A DNA stretch of 36,184 nucleotides from Rhizobacter sp. GTDB taxonomy: Bacteria; Pseudomonadota; Gammaproteobacteria; Burkholderiales; Burkholderiaceae_C. The position numbers and the translations under genes were made by a program. The stretch spans positions 1 through 36,184 of the forward strand of contig JANXWV010000014.1 in the NCBI GenBank assembly GCA_025350965.1. Direction: 5' to 3'. Positions 1 to 8,502 of the stretch are shown in pieces. How positions within the stretch are numbered: position 1 is the first letter of the stretch; each line of letters opens with the position of its first letter. The notes beneath the pieces were generated by a model. It was not told where the DNA came from. It ran no database searches and worked only from the letters and a program-made list of their open reading frames with translations.

Positions 1-385
<385 letters not shown>

Positions 386-541
386 GATCTTGATATTTTG
401 CTCAAAGAATTGAAGTGAACTTCCGCTAGCTTTTACACCAGCATGAATTTCAATTCAGTGAGCGTTTAAAGTCCATGAGACCTCGAGACTTTTACATCTC
501 TTGGCACTCGTATTCAAACGCCCACACTTATCGGCTGTTAG

Positions 542-553
542 TTTTTAAAGAAC
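542..553 (-). promoter_or_regulatory. boxA antitermination element in the rrn leader
   Basis: On the minus strand this reads GTTCTTTAAAAA, the boxA form usual in betaproteobacterial rrn leaders, followed by ACTAACAGCCGATAAG. It lies between the rrn promoter and the 16S 5' end, where NusB/NusE-dependent antitermination complexes assemble on the nascent leader. The leader itself covers about 386-598. Confidence 0.85.
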
Positions 554-604
554 TCACCTTGCGGTGTCTGCTGCTGCATTCTGCAGTTATCAGCTGAGAG
601 AGCG

Positions 605-634
605 ATTATGACTTGTTTTCTAAATCCTTGTCAA
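605..634 (-). promoter_or_regulatory. rrn operon promoter (sigma-70 type)
   Basis: On the minus strand there is a perfect -35 TTGACA (complement of 629-634), an 18-bp spacer, and -10 CATAAT (complement of 605-610, five of six consensus bases). Predicted transcription start is near 598, giving a leader of about 210 nucleotides before the 16S gene. The stretch 635-786 between this promoter and the ptsI stop shows no gene I can support. It may hold rrn upstream activation sequence and the ptsI 3' end. Confidence 0.85.
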
Positions 635-786
635 GTACTCGACTATCTCGATCTTCTTGCTGCTTGCTTTCAGCCCTAGCTTTCGCTCCGGGTTGCTGCT
701 ATCAGCGAAGACCATGACTATAGCATGCGTTCCTGATCCGTCAACGACCACTGACCCATTGGTGGAAGAAACCGGGATGCGACCGG

Positions 787-2556
787 TCATGTGGACACTT
801 GCAGCGCTGTGGCCGCGCACTGTCGCTCCGGGTCGTCGGACGAAAGGATCGCGCCGAGGTGCGCCGCCCACTTGCCCGCATCCGTTCTGAGTACCCGCTG
901 TTTGATGGCGGCCACTTGTGATGGGTGCATGGAGAAGCTTCGCAGCCCCATTGCCAGCAGAAGCTCGGTGAAGCCGGGGTCACCCGCCATTTCGCCGCAC
1001 ACACTCACGCCCTTGCCAGCGGCAACGGACTGTTCGATGGTTTGAGCCAGCAACTTCAACACGGCCGGATGCCATGGGTCGTAGAGGTGTGCGACCGATT
1101 CGTCCGCGCGGTCGATGGCAAGCGTGTATTGAATGAGGTCATTGGTGCCAACCGAGACGAAGTCGAAGTGCCGCAGGAAGGAGGACAGTGCCAGCGCCGC
1201 AGCCGGCACTTCGATCATCGCGCCCACTTCCACCTTGGTGAATGCCTTGCCAGCATCGGTGAGTTGTTGCTGGGCGCGGGCGAGTGCTTCAAAGATCAAG
1301 CGAACTTCGCTCATGTGCGCAACCATCGGGATGAGTATCTTCACCTTGCCGAATGCACTGGCTCGCAAGATCGCCCGCAGCTGCTGGCGGAACATGCCGG
1401 GCTCCGACAAGCTCCAGCGAATGGCACGCAGACCAAGCGCCGGGTTCAGGGCGTGTTCGTGGCGCAGTTCGTTGGCGGACATGCGGTCCAGTGGCTTGTC
1501 GGCCCCGATATCGACGGTGCGAATGGTCACGGGCAAGCCGTTCATGGCTTCAACCGCCGCCCGGTAGGCGTCGAATTGCTCATCTTCGCCCGGCAAATCG
1601 CCGCCGCGGTTCATGAAAAGGAATTCGCTGCGGAACAGACCAACGCCTACCGCGCCAGCCTCGAGTGCCGCAGCTGCGTCTGCGGGCATTTCAATGTTCG
1701 CGAGCAACTCGACGCGCTTACCGTCGAGCGTCATGGCCGGGGTGTGTCGAAGGCGTGATAGCCGCTCGCGACTCAGGTCGCTTTGGCGTTGCCGGAAGCG
1801 GTATTCCTCCAACACGATGGGGGACGGGTCAATGATCACGATGCCGGCGTCGCCGTCGATGACCACCCAATCGTCTTGCCGAATGATGCGGCTCGCTTCG
1901 CGCGCGCCCACCACTGCGGGGATGTCCATGCTGCGCGCCACGATGGCGGTGTGCGAGGTCTTGCCACCCACGTCGGTGATGAAGCCAGTGAACACACTGC
2001 GCTTGAACTGAAGCATGTCGGCAGGAGCGATGTCGTTGGCCACCATCACGAGCGGGTCTTCCCCAGCGAAGTCGCGTGGCCGCACGCCGGGCGCAGGCGC
2101 GAACGCCGACGCAGCGCCGCGTGCCATGGCGCGCAGCAGCCGCTCGACCACTTGCTCGAGGTCGGCCTTGCGCTCGCGCAAGTATTCGTCTTCCATGTCA
2201 TCGAACTGGCGCGCAAGCACTTCGAGCTGGGCCGACAGGGCCCACTCTGCGTTGTAGTGCCGATCTTCGATCCAGTGCTTGGTGGCGCCGGTCAGCGAGT
2301 CGTCGTGCAACAGCATCAGGTGAACGTCCAGCAGCGCGGACAGTTCCGCCGGCGCCTCGGCCGGCAGGTCACGTTGAAGCGTGGTCAATTCATTGGCCAC
2401 GGCATCGCGCGCGTCTCGCAGGCGATGGATTTCAGGCTCGATTCGGTCGGCCGTGATGAAGTAGTGCGCCACGTCTACCCGACTCGACGCTACAAGCACG
2501 GCGCGCCCGATGGCGACGCCTCGCGATACCGGCAAACCGAACACCTGAAAGCTCAT
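787..2556 (-). CDS. ptsI: PTS enzyme I (phosphoenolpyruvate-protein phosphotransferase)
   Basis: Cytoplasmic enzyme I autophosphorylates with phosphoenolpyruvate and passes the phosphate to HPr. The protein has the expected order: N-terminal HPr-binding domain, swivelling phosphohistidine domain with GGKTSHTAI (active His about residue 202), and a C-terminal PEP-binding TIM barrel with LFRSEFLF, GTNDLIQYT and the active-site Cys in VCGEMAGDP. About 589 residues is normal. The ATG at 2556 (MSFQVFGLPVSRG) matches the family N-terminus; a GTG at 2583 would add nine unusual residues, and neither start has a clear ribosome site. Its partners HPr and EIIA-Man lie at 3581-4268 on the same strand, but an oppositely oriented gene intervenes, so ptsI probably needs its own promoter between 2557 and 2714. 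Confidence 0.96.
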   Translation of the reverse strand: MSFQVFGLPVSRGVAIGRAVLVASSRVDVAHYFITADRIEPEIHRLRDARDAVANELTTLQRDLPAEAPAELSALLDVHLMLLHDDSLTGATKHWIEDRHYNAEWALSAQLEVLARQFDDMEDEYLRERKADLEQVVERLLRAMARGAASAFAPAPGVRPRDFAGEDPLVMVANDIAPADMLQFKRSVFTGFITDVGGKTSHTAIVARSMDIPAVVGAREASRIIRQDDWVVIDGDAGIVIIDPSPIVLEEYRFRQRQSDLSRERLSRLRHTPAMTLDGKRVELLANIEMPADAAAALEAGAVGVGLFRSEFLFMNRGGDLPGEDEQFDAYRAAVEAMNGLPVTIRTVDIGADKPLDRMSANELRHEHALNPALGLRAIRWSLSEPGMFRQQLRAILRASAFGKVKILIPMVAHMSEVRLIFEALARAQQQLTDAGKAFTKVEVGAMIEVPAAALALSSFLRHFDFVSVGTNDLIQYTLAIDRADESVAHLYDPWHPAVLKLLAQTIEQSVAAGKGVSVCGEMAGDPGFTELLLAMGLRSFSMHPSQVAAIKQRVLRTDAGKWAAHLGAILSSDDPERQCAATALQVST

Positions 2557-2714
2557 GTGATCGATGCTAGCAGCGCGCATCACGGCGTCGCAACCGGATT
2601 TGCGAGGTGAAGAAGTGTGCGGCGCGGTGCCCTGTCATGGCTGCGTCATGCCGCGTTCATGACGGCGTCACCGCAGGCCGCGAGCATCTTTATTGCACCT
2701 TTCCGGAGCTCACC

Positions 2715-3563
2715 ATGCGCGACCTGCCAATGCCGACGTTTCCGTTCGCCGACCTCAGCGCACCTGCTGCGCCGCGGAGGTTACTTCACCGACGCGAAAC
2801 ACCAGCAGTGGACAGTGCGGCTGACAAACCTCGGTTCAACGTGGTTTGGGCGCGCGATGAAGACGACGTTCGCCAGGCGCAGCAACTGAGGTATCGCGTG
2901 TTCGCCGAGGAGATGGGCGCACGGCTGACCGTTCCGCGCGGCTCACCGGCGGGGCACGACATCGACATGTTCGACCCGTACTGCGAACACCTGCTGGTGC
3001 GGGCACCCGACGGCGAAGGCGACCCCGGCCCGGTGATCGGCACCTACCGGGTACTGACACCGGCAAACGCCCGGCGGGTTGGTGCGCTCTACAGCGAAGG
3101 GGAGTTCGACCTCATGCGGCTGCGCCCGCTGCGCACCAAGATGGTCGAGCTGGGGCGCTCGTGTGTGCACCCGGATTGGCGCTCCGGCGGCGTAATCATG
3201 GCGTTGTGGGGCGCGCTCGCGGAATTCATGCACCGAAACGCTCTCGACACCATGGTCGGCTGTGCCAGCGTCAGCATGCGTGATGGCGGCCACTTCGCGG
3301 CCAGCCTTTGGGAGCAATTGCGACAAACCCACCTCGCCCCCATCGAATGGCGCGTCAACCCCCGCTTGCCACTGCCGGTCGGTGAACTGCGCCATGACCT
3401 GACGGTCGAAGCCCCAGCGCTCATCAAGGGCTATTTGCGCTGCGGCGCCAAGGTGCTGGGTGCGCCCGCGTGGGATCCGGACTTCAACACCGCCGACCTG
3501 CCTATGCTTCTGCGCATCGACGACCTGCCGGCGCGCTACCGCAAGCACTTCCTTCACCAGTGA
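2715..3563 (+). CDS. OlsB-like GNAT acyltransferase (ornithine-lipid type)
   Basis: The 282-residue protein matches the Acetyltransf_5/OlsB-type GNAT family, which N-acylates ornithine using acyl-ACP in the first step of ornithine-lipid synthesis. Visible features are the QLRYRVF motif opening the GNAT fold, EHLLVR, GTYRVL, and the conserved VELGRSCVHPDWRSG stretch, as in OlsB and haemolysin-like acyltransferases. The ATG at 2715 is chosen because GGAG lies seven bases upstream (2705-2708); the frame is open further 5' but without family similarity. The gene is divergent from ptsI and convergent with ptsH. No OlsA (second acyltransferase) is present in the window, so the exact acyl acceptor is inferred from family only. 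Confidence 0.75.
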   Translation: MRDLPMPTFPFADLSAPAAPRRLLHRRETPAVDSAADKPRFNVVWARDEDDVRQAQQLRYRVFAEEMGARLTVPRGSPAGHDIDMFDPYCEHLLVRAPDGEGDPGPVIGTYRVLTPANARRVGALYSEGEFDLMRLRPLRTKMVELGRSCVHPDWRSGGVIMALWGALAEFMHRNALDTMVGCASVSMRDGGHFAASLWEQLRQTHLAPIEWRVNPRLPLPVGELRHDLTVEAPALIKGYLRCGAKVLGAPAWDPDFNTADLPMLLRIDDLPARYRKHFLHQ

Positions 3564-3580
3564 AGGGCACGTGACGCCGC

Positions 3581-3850
3581 CTAGTGGCCCTCGCCGAACT
3601 TGTCGTTCACGAGCGCGGCGAGGGCGTCAGCTGCGATTTGCTCATCGGGCCCGTCGACTTCGAGCTCCACAGTGGTGCCTAGGCCAGCGGCGAGCATCAT
3701 CACGCCCATGATGCTCTTCGCGTTCACGCGGCGGTCATTGCGCGACAGGAACACGTCGCTCTGAAAAGACCCTGCCAGCTTCGTGAGCTTGGCCGACGCG
3801 CGGGCGTGCAGCCCGAGCTTATTGCTGATGCTGAGAGTGCACTTGATCAT
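3581..3850 (-). CDS. ptsH: HPr phosphocarrier protein
   Basis: Standard HPr of 89 residues. It carries phosphate from enzyme I to EIIA proteins. The active-site histidine is His15 in GLHARAS, and the regulatory serine Ser46 is present in KSIMGVMMLAA, so HPr kinase/phosphorylase control is possible although no hprK is in the window. The start codon overlaps the end of the EIIA-Man gene by 32 bases, indicating one transcript and probably coupled translation. It converges with the OlsB-like gene with 17 bases between stops. Confidence 0.96.
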   Translation of the reverse strand: MIKCTLSISNKLGLHARASAKLTKLAGSFQSDVFLSRNDRRVNAKSIMGVMMLAAGLGTTVELEVDGPDEQIAADALAALVNDKFGEGH

Positions 3851-4268
3851 GGGCGCCGGGCTTCTGTGTCTGGTTCTGGGGTTTCGAGGTGGTCACCTGC
3901 ATGACGCCCTGGGTCGCGCCGGCCATGGCCCGCATCACAACCGCTTCGAGCGGCTCGTTCAGGTAGCAAAGCGAACGCCACAGCATCGGCACGTTGACTC
4001 CTGCAATCACCCTAACCAGCGTGCCGTCGCCCAGTCGCTGGGCCACATTGCAGGGCGTGGCGCCGAAAACGTCGGTGAGGATCAAGGCTTCCGGCGTTCG
4101 CACGCCGGACAGCATGTCACGCGCAAGCTGCTCCACCAGCTCGGGCGCCATGTCTGGCGACACGTCAAGCGCCTGCACCAGTTGCGCGCAGTCGGGGAAC
4201 GCGTGCGCGGCCACCGCCTTCAGCGAAGACGCCAGTGGTGCATGGGCAATGATCATCAAACCGGGCAT
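3819..4268 (-). CDS. PTS EIIA component, mannose (Man) family
   Basis: The 149-residue protein resembles single-domain EIIA-Man proteins. His9 in IIAHAPLASS is the predicted phosphorylation site, and ILTDVFGATPCN matches the family core (LTDxxGATP). No EIIB/C/D permease genes are nearby. In Burkholderiales such EIIA-Man/HPr/EI sets are usually regarded as regulatory rather than sugar transporting; that is family knowledge, not shown here. The last about 20 residues are a Gln/His/Lys-rich tail that overlaps ptsH. Confidence 0.92.
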   Translation of the reverse strand: MPGLMIIAHAPLASSLKAVAAHAFPDCAQLVQALDVSPDMAPELVEQLARDMLSGVRTPEALILTDVFGATPCNVAQRLGDGTLVRVIAGVNVPMLWRSLCYLNEPLEAVVMRAMAGATQGVMQVTTSKPQNQTQKPGAHDQVHSQHQQ

Positions 4269-4447
4269 GGCGCGAATCTATCGGCAGTTCAGCGTGCCGA
4301 ATTCAGTTTCGGGGTCCGCGGCTCCACGGCGCGGCACAAAAACCACACATAAGATGCGCCGCAGCAGCCTGCCAACAACGCTGGCGCCCCGCGAAACGCC
4401 GACAGCGCAACCGGACAAAGCGTGCCGCGCGGTGTGTGCCATCGCGC

Positions 4448-4972
4448 TCATCCCGGAAACTTGAACGCATCGAAAAAGGTTTGCACGGCCGGCAGCGGTG
4501 GCTCGGCGCCGATCACCGTGGCCTGATAGACCCGCAACCCGCGCGTGAAGAATGCAGCGTGGGTGCGCACCGCGGCCCCATCGGAAAGCCGGCCTGCACC
4601 CGACACGCGCAATGCCGCAGCGTTCGGCGTCATGCCGGGCACCTGCGCCGGCACAATTTGCGTCGCGTCGGCCTGCACGTTGCGCAGCGCGACGATGCGC
4701 AACTCGGTGAGCGTTGCGGCCACGCCAGCGGGGTCGGCCGCGTCAACGAACGCCAATGCGAAGGTCATGCCACCGGCCTCGCACGCCAGCAGCACCATCT
4801 GTCGGCCGGCGCCGGCCAGTATCACCTTGCGCTCCACCCGGTCGGGCCGGCACGGGAAACTGGCGACGATGCCGCTGGCCTCAGGAGTGAACTCGCGCCA
4901 ATTCAGGGTCGGGCTGCAGGCCGCGCCCCCCGCCAATGCCATTGCAGCGAGGCTGCTTTTCACTCTCGTCAT
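4448..4972 (-). CDS. Putative exported protein or lipoprotein of unknown function
   Basis: A 174-residue protein with an N-terminal signal-like segment (MTRVKSSLAAMALAGGAAC); Cys19 could be a lipidation site, but GAAC is a weak lipobox. The body (FTPEASGIVASFPCRPDR, then beta-rich segments, ending FDAFKFPG) resembles small uncharacterised exported proteins of Burkholderiales. The longer open frame to 5245 is antisense to the next gene and is not used; the ATG at 4972 begins the signal sequence. It is divergent from the CoA-transferase gene with 43 bases between starts. I do not recognise a function. Confidence 0.7.
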   Translation of the reverse strand: MTRVKSSLAAMALAGGAACSPTLNWREFTPEASGIVASFPCRPDRVERKVILAGAGRQMVLLACEAGGMTFALAFVDAADPAGVAATLTELRIVALRNVQADATQIVPAQVPGMTPNAAALRVSGAGRLSDGAAVRTHAAFFTRGLRVYQATVIGAEPPLPAVQTFFDAFKFPG

Positions 4973-5015
4973 CAGCGCATTATCCCGGCCGGTCGACGCA
5001 GGAGCCTGCCTCACA

Positions 5016-6299
5016 ATGAAGGCCATGACGCCCGACGAACCGCCCTCGCCCGCGCAGCCTTTGTCTGGCGTGCGCGTGCTCGACCTGTCGCGCGTGCTGG
5101 CCGGCCCGTGGTGCACGCAGACTCTGGCCGACCTCGGCGCCGATGTCGTCAAGGTCGAGCGCCCGCCCGGCCCGGGCACGCCCGGCGGTGACGACACCCG
5201 CGGCTGGGGCCCACCGTTTCTCAAGGACAGTGCTGGCAGCGACACCGCCGAAGCCGCCTACTACCTCGGCGCGAACCGCAACAAGCGATCAATCACCGTC
5301 GACATCGCCCACCCCGAGGGCCAGGCGCTGGTGCGGCGCATGGCCCTGCAAAGCGATGTGTTCGTCGAGAACTACAAGGTCGGCGACATGGCGCGATACG
5401 GCCTCGACTGGGCCAGCCTGCATGCGCTCAACCCGCGCCTCGTGTACTGCTCAATCACCGGCTTCGGCCAGACCGGCCCGTACCGCGAGCGCGCCGGTTA
5501 CGACTACGCCGTGCAGGGGATGGGTGGCCTGATGAGTGTGACCGGCCCGTCGCGCGCCGAAATCGCCGACGACGCGTCGGGTGGCGGCCCGCAGAAGGTG
5601 GGCGTGGCCGTGGCCGACCTGTTCACCGGCATGTATGCCTGCACAGCCATCCTGGCCGCACTGCGCCATGCACAGGCAAGCGGCTGCGGGCAGTCGATCG
5701 ACATGGCTTTGCTCGACACGCAGGTGGCGATGCTCGCCAACCTCGGAGCGAACTACCTGGTGACCGGCGTGGCACCCCAGCGGATCGGCAACGCGCACCA
5801 GAACATCGTGCCGTACCAGGTGTTTGAAGTGAGCGACGGGCACATGATTCTTGCTGTCGGAAACGACACGCAGTTCGCCAAGTTTTGCGACGTGGCCGAG
5901 CAACCGCAGATCGCCGCAGACGCCCGCTTCACCCGCAACGCCGACCGCGTGCGTCACCGAGCCATTCTTGTACCCATGCTGGCAGCCTTGCTGAAGGCCC
6001 AGCCGCGTGCCGTGTGGCTGGCCGCGCTCGAAGCCGCCAAGGTGCCGTGCGGGCCGATCAACGACCTCGCCGAGGTGTTTGCCGACCCGCAGGTTCAACA
6101 GCGCGACATGGTCGTGAGCGTGCCGCATGTGCTGGCCGGCAACGTGCGGCTGGTCGCCAGCCCGATCAAGATGTCGTTGACGCCAGTCCAATACCGCAGT
6201 GCTCCACCGCTGCTGGGCGAACACACTGACGCTGTGCTGCGCGAATTCGGTCTCGCTGACGCCGACATCGCCGCGCTGCGCACCGCCCGCGCCATTTGA
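5016..6299 (+). CDS. CaiB/BaiF-family (class III) CoA-transferase
   Basis: A 427-residue class III CoA-transferase, which moves CoA between carboxylic acids by an aspartyl-anhydride mechanism. Family features are GVRVLDLSRVLAGPWC, LGADVVKVERP, the long RNKRSITVD and GFGQTGPY segments, and the predicted catalytic aspartate Asp234 in DMALLDTQ. Residues 70-83 contain a Gly/Asp-rich stretch common in the succinyl-CoA:glutarate/itaconate-like branch. The ATG at 5016 follows GGAG at 5001-5004; the ATG at 5025 is an alternative. No acyl-CoA dehydrogenase or other pathway partner is adjacent, so the substrate cannot be assigned. Confidence 0.9.
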   Translation: MKAMTPDEPPSPAQPLSGVRVLDLSRVLAGPWCTQTLADLGADVVKVERPPGPGTPGGDDTRGWGPPFLKDSAGSDTAEAAYYLGANRNKRSITVDIAHPEGQALVRRMALQSDVFVENYKVGDMARYGLDWASLHALNPRLVYCSITGFGQTGPYRERAGYDYAVQGMGGLMSVTGPSRAEIADDASGGGPQKVGVAVADLFTGMYACTAILAALRHAQASGCGQSIDMALLDTQVAMLANLGANYLVTGVAPQRIGNAHQNIVPYQVFEVSDGHMILAVGNDTQFAKFCDVAEQPQIAADARFTRNADRVRHRAILVPMLAALLKAQPRAVWLAALEAAKVPCGPINDLAEVFADPQVQQRDMVVSVPHVLAGNVRLVASPIKMSLTPVQYRSAPPLLGEHTDAVLREFGLADADIAALRTARAI

Positions 6300-6609
6300 A
6301 AAGGCCCGAATCGGCTGCACGGTTGGCGGGCAGCGCGGTGCCGTGTGGCCCCGAAAGTGTGCGGTTGATGCCGCGCCTTGGCATCTTTGTCACAGAACGT
6401 GAATTTCGCACCCCCCGAGCCGGGGGAGATTGCCATTTCGTCTCTGGCGCTCGCAAGAATCGGGGGCGAAACTCGATATCACTCAGGCACCCGTCCACAC
6501 CCCAAAGACACCGCCTACGCTGCATCCAGCCCGAACCGGGCAACGTATGGAGCGCTCAGCGAACGCAAGGGCCGGGTTGATGAGCGACACAGGCGAAAGA
6601 AGGTATTTC
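6300..6609 (+). other. Intergenic region, no gene supported
   Basis: About 310 bases between the CoA-transferase and the degenerate kinase. An open frame in phase with the following gene starts at 6430, but it lacks a family-like N-terminus. The strong AAGAAGG ribosome site at about 6597-6603 marks 6610 as the start. I see no convincing sigma-70 promoter, terminator hairpin or repeat. Confidence 0.5.
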
Positions 6610-7767
6610 ATGGACATGTCAGACATCGGCCGCCCGTCGGCCACGCAAGAAGCCGCCATGTCGGCGGTGCCTGCCGAAGCGCACCAGCAGGAAATCAAAC
6701 GCCTGCATCAGTTGCTGGCCCAGATCGGCGCAGAGGTTGCGGGGCCGCTGACGGCAGCGCTGGAGCGCGTGAACACACTGACCAATACCGGCCGCATCGA
6801 CCGCAATGGCTTGCGTGAACTGCGTGACGAAGTCGAGGCCGCACGCCAGGCCGGCATGATCGGCCAGCAACTCACGCGTTTTGCGTCGGGGCGGCTGCGC
6901 CAATCGCACGAGCGCATGCAGCTTTCCGACGTGCTCAACGGCGTGCTCGCCCACCGCGGCCGCGAAACACAGGCCCGGGGCATCACGCTGAAGCCGGTGC
7001 TCAAGCCAGCCGAGGTGATTGTCGATGCTTCGCTCCTGTTCAGCCTGCTCAACTCAACCGTCGACTGGGCGCTGGCGAACGCGCAGTCGCGCATCGACTT
7101 CAGCATCGACATCAAGCCCTGGCCCACGCACGCCCGGCTGGCGTGTCGGTTCGCGCACCGGCCAGTCGATGAACTGGCCGACGGGCGCAACGCCGACAAG
7201 CCGCGAGCACTCGATTCGTTGACCTGGCGTTTGCTCGAGCAAACCGCGTGGACGATGGGTTTGATCGTCGAGCGCACCGATGAGGACCACTATTCCACGC
7301 TGGTGCTGGAATTTCCGCGCACCGCGAGCACCGAAATCGAAGGTGTGAGCGCGCTGGAGTTGAACGACGGCTTCGCGCCGTCCACCAACTCGCAGCCGCT
7401 GGCCGGCAGCCATGTGCTCGTGGTGGCGTCACGGCGCGAAATGCGGGTTCAGATCCGCGACGCGCTGCGCAACATGAGCCTGATCGTCGACTTCGTGAAC
7501 TCGGTGGACGAGGCAGTGGTGTTCTGCCGTGAGGGCCTGCCCCACGCCATCATCATCGAGTCGATCCAGAGCGGCGAGCGCTTTGCGAATTTCCGCGAAG
7601 AGATAGCCAAGGAAGTGCCCGACTTCGTGTTCATCGAGATCATCGAAGAAGGCACGACCTTCGAGATGTCGGGCTTCAGCGGCTCGCCGGTAGCCCGTGT
7701 CGGGCGCGACGCGTTGGCGAGTTCGCTGCCGTCGGCGTTGATGTTCGAGCTGTCGAAGGGGCTGTAA
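6610..7767 (+). CDS. Degenerate histidine kinase-receiver protein lacking both phosphorylation residues
   Basis: A 385-residue cytoplasmic protein built like a hybrid two-component protein. Residues about 22-110 look like a DHp helical hairpin, with AEVAGPLTAAL at 41-51 where active kinases have HExxxPL; the phospho-acceptor His is Ala41. A HATPase-like region follows (SLLFSLLNSTVDWALANA in place of the N box), but no DxGxG G1 box is visible. A receiver-like domain begins at about 268 (HVLVVASRRE, lacking the acidic pair), and the phospho-Asp position in HAIIIES is Glu317. Start 6610 is chosen by AAGAAGG six bases upstream; 6580 is an in-frame alternative. It stands alone, without a cognate partner, and is followed by a hairpin terminator. 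It is probably a signalling scaffold or pseudokinase; the role is unknown. Confidence 0.8.
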   Translation: MDMSDIGRPSATQEAAMSAVPAEAHQQEIKRLHQLLAQIGAEVAGPLTAALERVNTLTNTGRIDRNGLRELRDEVEAARQAGMIGQQLTRFASGRLRQSHERMQLSDVLNGVLAHRGRETQARGITLKPVLKPAEVIVDASLLFSLLNSTVDWALANAQSRIDFSIDIKPWPTHARLACRFAHRPVDELADGRNADKPRALDSLTWRLLEQTAWTMGLIVERTDEDHYSTLVLEFPRTASTEIEGVSALELNDGFAPSTNSQPLAGSHVLVVASRREMRVQIRDALRNMSLIVDFVNSVDEAVVFCREGLPHAIIIESIQSGERFANFREEIAKEVPDFVFIEIIEEGTTFEMSGFSGSPVARVGRDALASSLPSALMFELSKGL

Positions 7768-7773
7768 CTGAGC

Positions 7774-7793
7774 GGGCCACCTCGCGGTGGCCC
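7774..7793. terminator. Bidirectional hairpin terminator between convergent genes
   Basis: Perfect inverted repeat GGGCCACC-TCGC-GGTGGCCC placed between the stop of the degenerate kinase (plus) and the stop of the DUF4197 gene (minus). There is no clear U-tract on either strand, so termination strength is uncertain. Confidence 0.6.
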
Positions 7794-7803
7794 GGATGGC
7801 GCT

Positions 7804-8490
7804 CTAGCCGAACACCTTGCGCAGAATCGCGCTGCCGGTTCCGACGGGATCGGCGCGGATCTTGCGCTCCTCTTCGCCGATCATCAGGTACAGGCCATCG
7901 AGTGCCTTGCCGGTCACGTATTTTTCGATGTTCGCATCGTCCTTGCGCAACAGGCCCATGTCGGCGGCCTTGCCCGCCACCGAGTTGAACTTGGCGGCGA
8001 GCGACACCTTCTCGGTTGCCCGCGTCACGATAGGCAGGAAGCGCACGCCGAGGGGCGAGCGCGTCTTGCCGACGAAGAAGTCGGTCACCGATGTGTCGCC
8101 GCCGCTCACCACACCCAGCGCGTCTTTCACGCTCATCGACTTGACTGCGCTCACGAGCATCGCTTTCGCCTCGGGTACGGCGGCCTCGGCCGCGCGGTTC
8201 ATGGCTGTCACGAGCTCGTCGATGCGCCCGCGCTGGCCGGTGAATTCGAGCAACTTGGCCGCGTCCCGCAGGAAGCCGGGCAGTTCGATGCGCACCTTCG
8301 GGTTGTCCAGAAAGCCACCGCTGCGCCCTAGCAAGCCGACCGCCGCAACCGCACCACGCTCGAGTGCAGCGCGCACACCGAGCGCTGCGTCGCCTTCGCT
8401 GACACCGGCGGCACGAACCCACGGCGCGAACCCGATTGCCCCCAGCGCCGGGGCCACGGCCACACGTGACATAAACTTTCTGCGTTGCAT
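7804..8490 (-). CDS. DUF4197 family protein with Tat-like signal
   Basis: A 228-residue DUF4197 protein, an uncharacterised exported family. The N-terminus MQRRKFMSRVAVAPALGAIGF carries a twin-arginine motif (QRRKFM), followed by a hydrophobic segment and a WVRAAG cleavage-like site, so export in folded form to the periplasm is likely. The core includes repeated helical segments such as ALGVRAALERGAVAAVG and the C-terminal YMLIGEEE-type stretch, seen here as LYLMIGEEERKIRADP. The ATG at 8490 has AGGAG upstream; the open frame to 8979 is antisense to the next gene. It is divergent from, and nearly overlaps, the TlpA-like gene. Confidence 0.88.
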   Translation of the reverse strand: MQRRKFMSRVAVAPALGAIGFAPWVRAAGVSEGDAALGVRAALERGAVAAVGLLGRSGGFLDNPKVRIELPGFLRDAAKLLEFTGQRGRIDELVTAMNRAAEAAVPEAKAMLVSAVKSMSVKDALGVVSGGDTSVTDFFVGKTRSPLGVRFLPIVTRATEKVSLAAKFNSVAGKAADMGLLRKDDANIEKYVTGKALDGLYLMIGEEERKIRADPVGTGSAILRKVFG

Positions 8491-8502
8491 GAAAGACTCC
8501 TG

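Noticed and set aside
925-1758. 277-codon plus-strand open frame
   Set aside because: Antisense to ptsI, no family similarity; a shadow of high GC coding.
4973-5245. N-terminal extension of the minus-strand lipoprotein gene
   Set aside because: Antisense to the CoA-transferase; the signal sequence starts at 4972.
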